NCBI GenBank assembly: GCA_020057985.1
Contig: JAGVEU010000247.1
Span: 1-5,018 of the forward strand
DNA length: 5,018 nt
Direction: 5' to 3'
Origin: Calditrichota bacterium
GTDB lineage: Bacteria; Electryoneota; RPQS01
In this document: in pieces, positions 1 through 4,366 of the stretch
Position numbering within the stretch: the first letter of the stretch is position 1
How the letters are laid out: each line of letters begins with the position of its first letter
Program-made: the position numbers and the translations under genes
Notes under the pieces: generated by a model
The model's input: the letters and a program-made list of their open reading frames with translations, nothing else
Databases searched by the model: none
What the model was told of the DNA's origin: nothing

Positions 1-51
1 GCTCGTCCGTGTAACCAAATCCCACAGTTTGACCTGTTGAACCGTCTTCAT
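1..51 (-). CDS. 5' end of an unidentified gene, cut by the left edge
   Basis: Only the first 17 codons are in the window, reading MKTVQQVKLWDLVTRTS with no stop before the edge. The start is supported by a clear AGGAG Shine-Dalgarno at 62-58, six bases before the ATG. No domain can be recognised from so short a piece, and I do not assign a function. It lies 179 nt downstream of the DUF721 gene on the same strand. No good promoter is visible just upstream; the gap holds palindromes instead, so it could be read through from the DUF721 promoter or have a promoter I cannot see. A chance ORF remains possible because only 51 bases are available. Confidence 0.5.
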   Translation of the reverse strand, partial: MKTVQQVKLWDLVTRTS

Positions 52-80
52 TTCTTTCTCCTGTTTTGTTAACCGTTGAC

Positions 81-178
81 TTTAGGAGCGACTCTCATGG
101 TCGCGCCATTCCTAAATGTGTAGTGATAGCTCACGGCTATCCTTTACTAATTCCGGCCTGCGGGGCAGGTTCTCCCGC
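81..178. repeat. Cluster of three palindromes, REP/BIME-like
   Basis: Three inverted repeats follow one another in the noncoding gap. At 81-116, TTTAGGA pairs with TCCTAAA outside and GCGAC with GTCGC inside, with one five-base bulge (12 bp in all). At 125-141, GATAGC pairs with GCTATC around a five-base loop. At 157-169, CCTGC pairs with GCAGG around GGG. An alternative pairing of GCGGG (160-164) with CCCGC (174-178) would exclude the third hairpin. None is followed by a U-tract on either strand, so they do not look like terminators. The motif AGGAGCGACT...GTCGCG recalls the REP elements of gamma-proteobacteria in style. A structured leader of the gene starting at 51 is the alternative. Confidence 0.55.
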
Positions 179-230
179 TGTGGATGTAATGTTAAGTCTC
201 CTCCTTCTTTTGAAGTTTGTGGTTTGTCGT

Positions 231-521
231 TTACTTCAGAAAAATTTCTTTCACTACCCCTTCGCCCTCGATCTCCGCAATCCGCTTCAGAATTTCCGGC
301 TTCAGGAATTGCAGTTCCGTCCGCCAGACATCATGCTCGCAGCGCACTTCCAGCTTGCCCCGGATTAGCTTAACTGGTGTGGTGCGCGTTGCGATTTCCG
401 GCCCCACAATCTCCGGCCAATGCAAGGCAATCTCGGCCTCGCGCAGCCCGTTTTGCCATGATCTCTTGCCAAGAATCTGGGCCAGCGCATCGGCCAGCGA
501 GGTATAGGGTTTTCGTGCCAT
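231..521 (-). CDS. DUF721 family protein (DciA-like)
   Basis: The 96-residue product matches the short DUF721 type over its whole length. It has an N-terminal helix (about 6-25), the signature LHWPEIVGPEIATRTTPV (about 33-50), a strand pair 'GKLEVRCEHDVWRTEL' (55-70) and the closing 'LKPEILKRI...VVKEIFLK' segment. Family knowledge: DUF721 is the domain of DciA, which helps load the replicative helicase DnaB in most bacteria lacking DnaC/DnaI. The fold is KH-like and acts in the cytoplasm on DNA. This copy is just the core domain, without the extra tail of longer DciA proteins. The ATG at 521 is the natural start, though its Shine-Dalgarno is weak. A sigma-70-like promoter lies about 20 nt upstream of the start, and a terminator separates the gene from the surface-protein genes. 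Family assignment is strong; the exact role in this organism is inferred. Confidence 0.87.
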   Translation of the reverse strand: MARKPYTSLADALAQILGKRSWQNGLREAEIALHWPEIVGPEIATRTTPVKLIRGKLEVRCEHDVWRTELQFLKPEILKRIAEIEGEGVVKEIFLK

Positions 522-547
522 CAGGTTCAGAACTTCGCAAACTAATA

Positions 548-576
548 AATATACGGACTTTCAGCGAGAATAACAA
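548..576 (-). promoter_or_regulatory. Sigma-70-like promoter for the DUF721 gene
   Basis: On the minus strand TTGTTA (576-571) and TATATT (553-548) are separated by exactly 17 bases, matching four and five of six consensus positions. Transcription would start near 541 and leave a leader of about 20 nt before the ATG at 521. It sits just after the terminator at 657-615, as expected for an independent unit. The spacer contains one TTTCAGCG octamer (559-566, plus strand), the unit repeated in tandem at 757-788. Confidence 0.5.
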
Positions 577-600
577 CTTTTTAGACCGCCAAGCGGACTC

Positions 601-619
601 TGTAAAGTCAATATTTACA
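601..619. promoter_or_regulatory. Candidate operator, TGTAAA-N7-TTTACA
   Basis: A perfect 6-bp inverted repeat with a 7-base spacer forms a 19-bp dyad, the size of a site for a dimeric HTH regulator. It is centred about 69 bp upstream of the predicted DUF721 transcription start, an activator-like position. It also overlaps the T-rich tail region of the terminator, so it may be coincidental AT-rich symmetry. No cognate regulator is identifiable. Confidence 0.3.
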
Positions 620-657
620 ACCAAGAACAACAAACCCCGACACATGGCCGGGGCTTG
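615..657 (-). terminator. Rho-independent terminator after the surface-protein operon
   Basis: On the minus strand CAAGCCCCG (657-649) pairs with CGGGGTTTG (639-631): nine pairs including one G-U, around a nine-base loop. It is followed by the T-rich run TTGTTGTTCTTGG (630-618). The single wobble is a G-U only in minus-strand RNA and an A-C mismatch in plus-strand RNA, favouring minus-strand use. The tail is broken by Gs, so it may be moderate in strength. It lies 144-170 nt after the stop of the PD40/beta-helix gene and before the DUF721 promoter. Confidence 0.7.
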
Positions 658-695
658 TCAACTTTCCCCCTGTTGACGGGGGGATAAAAGGGGGG
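657..695. repeat. G/C-tract repeat with two competing hairpins
   Basis: GTCAAC (657-662) and GTTGAC (672-677) form a 6-bp inverted repeat around a C-rich loop. The CCCCC in that loop (666-670) can instead pair with the GGGGGG just outside (678-683), and a second G6 follows after ATAAAA (690-695). The unit GGGGGGATAAAAGGGGGG is thus a direct repeat of G tracts beside a C tract. It is noncoding. It resembles dispersed C/G-tract intergenic repeats of environmental bacterial genomes, but copy number cannot be judged from one window. Confidence 0.6.
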
Positions 696-709
696 TTAGT
701 CAGGAATTG

Positions 710-750
710 AGGGACGGACGTGCAATCTCGAGTGAGATCCTTTCGTCCCT
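710..750. repeat. Nested dyad in the 3' noncoding region
   Basis: AGGGACG (710-716) is the exact inverse of CGTCCCT (744-750), and inside it ATCTC (725-729) pairs with GAGAT (734-738) around GAGT. The transcript of the gene ending at 801 would contain this two-level hairpin about 50 nt after its stop. No T-tract follows on the minus strand, so it is not a typical terminator. It could protect the mRNA 3' end or be part of a dispersed repeat. Confidence 0.5.
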
Positions 751-756
751 GTCAGA

Positions 757-788
757 TTTCAGCGTTTCAGCATTTCAGCGTTTCAGCG
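757..788. repeat. Tandem octamer TTTCAGCR, four copies
   Basis: Four adjacent 8-bp units read TTTCAGCG, TTTCAGCA, TTTCAGCG and TTTCAGCG, with a degenerate TGTCAGAT just before. The array starts 13 bp beyond the stop codon of the PD40/beta-helix gene and is noncoding. A fifth exact TTTCAGCG lies at 559-566 inside the DUF721 promoter spacer. Short arrays like this change length by replication slippage. Confidence 0.9.
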
Positions 789-800
789 TTTTCCTCTCTA

Positions 801-3098
801 TCAATGTGCCTCAACGCGTGCCAGAGCGATATCGAATTCTTCCTTCGCCATCCCTCTGTGCGCAATTGCGTTCAGTCGTCCAATGTCAATATCTGTCGCC
901 ACGATTTCGTAATACATGGCTGGGGCAAAGCGAATGACGTCCGCATGAACATAGAAAGTGTCTGGGGTTGCCGCAAGAAAATTCCAACTTTCATCGAACA
1001 CCTGCTTGAAAAAGACTACATAAGACTGAATCGGCGTTGGGTGACCGCATTCCGTGCTGTCCACAATGCTCCATCGCAGTAGCATATCCCATCCCTGTTG
1101 CTGCGCCACAAGGTCCTCGGGTTGTGGTAAGTGGAAGAAGTAGAACGCTCCAATATCTGCCGGTGTGCAATCGGGATCGAGTAGACTCGTAGAGTCTCCC
1201 GCGTCAATGCAGGGCGAGTTCGCAGTTAAGTGGAAGTCGCCCGCTCCACTATTCACAAATATCGGATCAAGAAGAATATTATAGTATTGGTCACAGGGAT
1301 CGCCGTTATGGTTTGTGGTGACGATCTGGCCATAGCTTCCAAATTGTCCTCCAAAAGTGCCGCCTTCGTTACCGTAAAGGTCGCAGTAGGCGACGACAGC
1401 ATCGGGGCCGTTGGGAAATGCGATTCCCGATCCGCCAGAATTCGCGACAACACAATTGGATATTGTGCCAGCATACCCGTCGCAGCAGATGCCACCCCCC
1501 CAAAACCCTCCTTCCTGGGCCGCGTTATAGACAAAAGTGCAATTTTGAACGGTTGGATTTGAATAATTGAAATACATCCCACCACCACCCCAAGCGTAAT
1601 TGCTGCTAACGATGCATCGAAGAAAGGTTGGCGCCGCGAGGTTACCGCAGTAGATGCCTCCACCCGTGCTCACTTCGGACACATTGCCGTAGATCGCACA
1701 ATCGGTGAAACTCGGAGATGATGAATTCTCACATGCGATTCCGCCACCGCCGCACGAACGGTTATTACGAATGGAGCAGTGGCTGAAACGAGGCGAAGAG
1801 TTCGAACAGTATACTCCTCCACCAGAGCACGCGGGCCAGTACCAATCAGGCGAAGTCCAACCGTTTTCAATAGCGCAGTAGCTTAGAGTGCATCTATCGT
1901 CAGCGCTGAAGAACCGAATCCCGCGCCACCTGTCCGGATTGACGAGCGTGTCTGTTGTAAAGACGATAGAATCCTCCCGCGTGCCCACAGCCAGCAACGT
2001 CCCTTGCACCTCCAGCTTGTATGGCCCTCTAAAATTCAGAACAACTCCCGGTTCAATCGAAAGCGTGTCGCCTGCCGGAACCAGAAGATCACACTCCGCG
2101 GAATACGGAGAGTAAGCATTGGACAGAGTGCCCGTGAGATTGCCGCACAAATAAAGGGGAATATCTCCCCAATTCGGATAAGTCAGAGAAGATGTCTCGG
2201 ATAAATAAAGCTCATGAGGATTCGATCCGTCGGCGTTCATCATATACAGGCTATATCGGCCTTCCCAACCGTCTGCCGTGAAGTGGCAGACAAGTTGCGA
2301 TCCGTCCGGTGACCAGTTAACTCCCGAATAGACCGTATCTCCGGTTGCAAAGGTAATCTGTGTCAAGTCCGATCCGTCAGCATCAATCATGAAAAGATTC
2401 ACTGGAGGGTAGAGCGCTCCCGGTCCCATCAGCCATTCGTGTGCGATTCGCGAACCGTCGGGCGACCACGATTGCCAACCGCCTCCTCTGTATGCGCTTC
2501 CTTCAATCAACGTATAGTGTTCTCCCGTGCATATATTGGTGACCCTTGTGTCCGCCGTCGGACCCCAGTCACCCGGATCTGATTTGTGGACAACGAGGCA
2601 ACCGTTTACGGGATCAACATCCGGACAATAGTCGAGGTTGTTCTCTGAATCTATGAGCACGTGGTTTCCCGTTCCGTCCGGACGAATTCCGTAAATCACC
2701 AGTCCACTGCAGCAGCCATCGCGCACTGCATAGGCGATCAACGAGTCTTGTGGAAACCACGAGGGTCCCGAGTGAATGATGGCATTGGGGAAGAGGTCTT
2801 GGGCGCTGATAATTGAGTGGTCGTTGCTGCCGTCGGCATTCATGATCCAAAGCGAAGTACCTTGTGTGTTAGACAAAAAGGCAATGCGTGTGCCGTCATA
2901 CGAAATCTTCGGAACGGTCTCGTTCGATCCCGGTTGCACAAGCAGTGGCTGAGCATTCGATCCGTCCGGATTCATGATCCAGATGTCCTTATCGCCGTTC
3001 TCGTCATGGCTAAAGACGATTTTTTCAACAGCGTAAATTTCCGTTACGGGCACGAGCAGGATTGTGGTAAGCAAAGCAAGTAGATAGAGTCGGTTCAT
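801..3098 (-). CDS. Secreted PD40 propeller / right-handed beta-helix / Fn3-like protein
   Basis: The 765-residue product begins with a signal peptide (about 1-23, hydrophobic core LYLLALLTTILLV, likely cleavage after IYA). Residues 26-310 are TolB-like PD40 repeats, seen as 'SPDGS', 'SYDGT' and 'MNADGSN' motifs near 43, 67, 87, 139, 212, 239, 263 and 288, probably a beta-propeller. Residues about 315-650 form a right-handed parallel beta-helix with five rungs of the type GGGIYC...SPxFxxCxIxxN (GGG at 426, 451, 479, 505, 534), ending in 'DPIFVNSGAGDFHLTANSPC'. Residues about 657-740 look Fn3-like. About 27 cysteines suggest disulphides outside the cytoplasm. No catalytic residues or C-terminal sorting tag are evident. 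The gene starts 74 nt after the lipoprotein gene with no terminator between, so co-transcription is likely; its Shine-Dalgarno is only a weak purine run (AAGAAGAAGAAA). The role is unknown; surface carbohydrate or protein binding is inference. Confidence 0.9.
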   Translation of the reverse strand: MNRLYLLALLTTILLVPVTEIYAVEKIVFSHDENGDKDIWIMNPDGSNAQPLLVQPGSNETVPKISYDGTRIAFLSNTQGTSLWIMNADGSNDHSIISAQDLFPNAIIHSGPSWFPQDSLIAYAVRDGCCSGLVIYGIRPDGTGNHVLIDSENNLDYCPDVDPVNGCLVVHKSDPGDWGPTADTRVTNICTGEHYTLIEGSAYRGGGWQSWSPDGSRIAHEWLMGPGALYPPVNLFMIDADGSDLTQITFATGDTVYSGVNWSPDGSQLVCHFTADGWEGRYSLYMMNADGSNPHELYLSETSSLTYPNWGDIPLYLCGNLTGTLSNAYSPYSAECDLLVPAGDTLSIEPGVVLNFRGPYKLEVQGTLLAVGTREDSIVFTTDTLVNPDRWRGIRFFSADDRCTLSYCAIENGWTSPDWYWPACSGGGVYCSNSSPRFSHCSIRNNRSCGGGGIACENSSSPSFTDCAIYGNVSEVSTGGGIYCGNLAAPTFLRCIVSSNYAWGGGGMYFNYSNPTVQNCTFVYNAAQEGGFWGGGICCDGYAGTISNCVVANSGGSGIAFPNGPDAVVAYCDLYGNEGGTFGGQFGSYGQIVTTNHNGDPCDQYYNILLDPIFVNSGAGDFHLTANSPCIDAGDSTSLLDPDCTPADIGAFYFFHLPQPEDLVAQQQGWDMLLRWSIVDSTECGHPTPIQSYVVFFKQVFDESWNFLAATPDTFYVHADVIRFAPAMYYEIVATDIDIGRLNAIAHRGMAKEEFDIALARVEAH

Positions 3099-3172
3099 TT
3101 TCTTCTTCTTGTTTTCAGAGGGATTGTTTGAGAATATTGAGGCTTCTTTGGAACAAAGTCACATGTGTTTTG
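3099..3172 (-). other. Short spacer between the two surface-protein genes
   Basis: This 74-nt spacer has no convincing promoter. It contains a small hairpin CTTTG-GAA-CAAAG (3146-3158) and the 8-bp palindrome CACATGTG (3160-3167). Neither is followed by a T-tract. The content fits an intra-operon spacer, though a weak promoter cannot be excluded. Confidence 0.45.
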
Positions 3173-4183
3173 TCACCAGCCACCTTCATGGTAAAGCTGC
3201 AGGATCTCGGATTCGGATAGGGCGTGACCGTAAAAGCGGAGGTCATCAATCATTCCCTCAAATCGTTGCGATCCGTCGTTGATGTGCCTGCCAATACGGA
3301 GATTGTTTGATGGATGTGGAGAGCTGATTGGCGTGGTAATGTTCTGTGGTCCTGCAAAGAGTACCCCGTTGATGTAAATGCTTCTGGTGGTGCCAGCATA
3401 GACAAAGAGAGCATGAGTCCATTGACTACCGATATCTACTAACGTTGGCATCCACGCGCCATTTGTTAAGTCGGCGACGGCGATGAAGTTTCGATTCACG
3501 TTGTAGCCCACATCCCAAGTTGAGAGTCCCGCGCCTTCAACACCGTAAGACCAAAAATTGTTGTTCTTGTCGCTTAGGCCAGCGTCAGTGACCTTTATCC
3601 ATGCTGAGTATGTGAAGTTCGTTAGGAATGCAGGGAATGCATTTACTTGTAGGTATGAACTTACACCGTCAAAGCTATAAGCGCTATTTGCATTTCCGAA
3701 CCTGTCAGTGGTTAGCGCTGCGCCATAATTGGTCAGATCCCGGTTATTTCCACTTTCATCATTCGAATTGCCGTTGAATGGATAGTAGGCCACCTGTCCG
3801 TCCGTCGGAATTGTTCCATTGACAGGAATGGAAAGGAAGCCCCGCACAGTGTCGCCATCACCTGAAACCGAGAGAGTAATTGAACCATAAGAGGTGGTAT
3901 TCGTCGGCGCAATCCACCATGCGCCAGCTGTAGTTGGGGAGAGTATGGTGCCGCTCGTGGCTGTCCATTGATAGGCAAGAGTACCGTTCCCATGGAAGAC
4001 AACGCTTGAAATAAGGCGCGTTGTATCGCCGAATTCCACAATGGGCGGCTCCGCCGACAGCGTATTGATGGCCAGAGTCGGCCCTTCTGGACCCGTCGGC
4101 CCAATGTCGCCCCTGTCTCCCTTGCATCCGATGACCAAAGAGAGGAAAGCAAGGAGCAGAACGGAAAAGAGTAACTGTTTCAT
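3173..4183 (-). CDS. Lipoprotein with collagen-like stalk, Ig-like and LamG domains
   Basis: The 336-residue product starts at the ATG at 4183. An upstream in-frame ATG at 4234 would spoil the signal peptide, whereas 4183 has GAGGT (4194-4190) six bases before it. Residues 1-20 are a type II signal peptide ending in the lipobox LVIGC, with Cys20 lipidated. Five collagen-like triplets follow directly (GDR-GDI-GPT-GPE-GPT, 22-36), giving a short extended tether that contains an RGD. Residues about 38-120 look like an Ig/PKD-type beta domain (YQWTATSG...WIAP). Residues about 128-336 form a LamG/concanavalin-like domain: VAYYPFNGNSND...SGNN, YSFDG, FTYSAWIKV, INGVLF, RIGRH, FEGMIDDLRFYGHALSESEI. 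LamG-3 domains often bind sugars or proteins; the ligand here is unknown. Position +2 after Cys is Lys, so no Asp inner-membrane retention signal, suggesting the outer membrane or surface. A sigma-54-like promoter lies upstream. Confidence 0.9.
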   Translation of the reverse strand: MKQLLFSVLLLAFLSLVIGCKGDRGDIGPTGPEGPTLAINTLSAEPPIVEFGDTTRLISSVVFHGNGTLAYQWTATSGTILSPTTAGAWWIAPTNTTSYGSITLSVSGDGDTVRGFLSIPVNGTIPTDGQVAYYPFNGNSNDESGNNRDLTNYGAALTTDRFGNANSAYSFDGVSSYLQVNAFPAFLTNFTYSAWIKVTDAGLSDKNNNFWSYGVEGAGLSTWDVGYNVNRNFIAVADLTNGAWMPTLVDIGSQWTHALFVYAGTTRSIYINGVLFAGPQNITTPISSPHPSNNLRIGRHINDGSQRFEGMIDDLRFYGHALSESEILQLYHEGGW

Positions 4184-4189
4184 GATGAG

Positions 4190-4194
4190 ACCTC
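4190..4194 (-). promoter_or_regulatory. Shine-Dalgarno that fixes the lipoprotein start
   Basis: GAGGT on the minus strand lies six bases before the ATG at 4183. It decides this start over the upstream in-frame ATG at 4234, in agreement with the signal peptide and lipobox. Confidence 0.8.
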
Positions 4195-4223
4195 GTGTGA
4201 ATTTGGATATTGATTCGTCGTGG

Positions 4224-4252
4224 AAGCAGAACAACCAAAGGCTAATCTGCTT
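4224..4252 (-). promoter_or_regulatory. Inverted repeat in the lipoprotein 5' leader
   Basis: AAGCAGA (4224-4230) and TCTGCTT (4246-4252) are perfect 7-bp inverse copies with a 15-base spacer. If transcription starts near 4260, as the sigma-54 promoter predicts, this forms a hairpin within the first 37 nt of a leader of about 77 nt, well before the Shine-Dalgarno. It could stabilise the mRNA or be an operator just downstream of the start site. Confidence 0.4.
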
Positions 4253-4270
4253 GTGCGCAACAGCACTAAT

Positions 4271-4286
4271 GGCAATAAAAATGCCA
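4271..4286 (-). promoter_or_regulatory. Sigma-54 (-24/-12) promoter for the lipoprotein gene
   Basis: On the minus strand TGGCATTTTTATTGCC fits the sigma-54 pattern (TGGCAC-N5-TTGC): GG at 4285-4284 and GC at 4273-4272 with the required ten bases between, preceded by a pyrimidine. All of TGGCA and TTGC match. Predicted transcription start is near 4260, giving a leader of about 77 nt to the ATG at 4183. It lies just after a gene for a sigma-54 activator and overlaps that gene's terminator. The site is nearly palindromic (GGCA...TGCC), but the plus-strand reading has ATGC instead of TTGC and would run antisense into the activator gene, so the minus direction is favoured. Confidence 0.65.
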
Positions 4287-4313
4287 GCATCTTCCCACTG
4301 GGAAAACGCTGGC
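4274..4313 (-). terminator. Rho-independent terminator of the sigma-54 activator gene
   Basis: In minus-strand RNA the arms 4313-4300 and 4296-4283 make a 14-bp hairpin (GCCAGC...GCTGGC at the base, CCC-GGG at the top) around a three-base loop. It is followed by ATTTTTATT (4282-4274). Two of the pairs are G-U in this orientation and A-C mismatches in the other, which points to minus-strand function. It lies 45 nt after the activator's stop codon. Its U-tract coincides with the spacer of the sigma-54 promoter. Confidence 0.82.
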
Positions 4314-4350
4314 TGCGTGTTGCTGTGTGTCTATTTTAGGTCTGTTGCGC

Positions 4351-4366
4351 GTGGACGTCAGTCCAC
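4351..4366. promoter_or_regulatory. Palindrome GTGGAC-GTCA-GTCCAC, candidate activator site
   Basis: A perfect 6-bp inverted repeat with a four-base centre covers the activator's stop codon (4360-4358). Measured from the predicted sigma-54 start it spans about -91 to -106, within the usual range for enhancer sites bound by the Fis-type HTH of such activators. There is only one clear copy and no T-tract, so a terminator is unlikely. Assignment as an enhancer site is inference from position and symmetry. Confidence 0.4.

Larger units (their letters stand above)
4255..4350. repeat. 9-bp inverted repeat flanking the terminator/promoter
   Basis: GCGCAACAG (4255-4263) and CTGTTGCGC (4342-4350) are exact inverse copies 78 bp apart. 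One arm lies over the predicted sigma-54 transcription start; the other abuts the palindrome at 4351-4366. A pair this long in a gap this size is uncommon but not impossible by chance. Protein binding at both arms, or long-range pairing in read-through RNA, are possible explanations. Confidence 0.4.

Noticed and set aside
66..676. Plus-strand ORFs opposite the DUF721 gene and its flanks
   Set aside because: They run over palindromes, a promoter and a terminator and show no protein-family features; the minus strand carries the DUF721 signature.
757..788. CRISPR array
   Set aside because: The units are 8 bp with no spacers and there are no cas genes nearby.
1230..1663. Open frames on both strands inside the PD40/beta-helix gene
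   Set aside because: They lie in other frames of a well-supported gene, have no recognisable domains and no good ribosome sites.
4184..4234. Longer lipoprotein start at the ATG at 4234
   Set aside because: It would add 17 mostly polar residues before the signal peptide and has no fitting Shine-Dalgarno, while 4183 has GAGGT and an ideal lipoprotein signal.
4270..4285. Sigma-54 promoter on the plus strand from the same near-palindrome
   Set aside because: The -12 element would be ATGC rather than TTGC, and transcription would run antisense into the activator gene.
4351..4366. Palindrome as a second terminator of the activator gene
   Set aside because: The stem is only 6 bp, includes the stop codon and has no T-tract; a much better terminator follows at 4313-4274.
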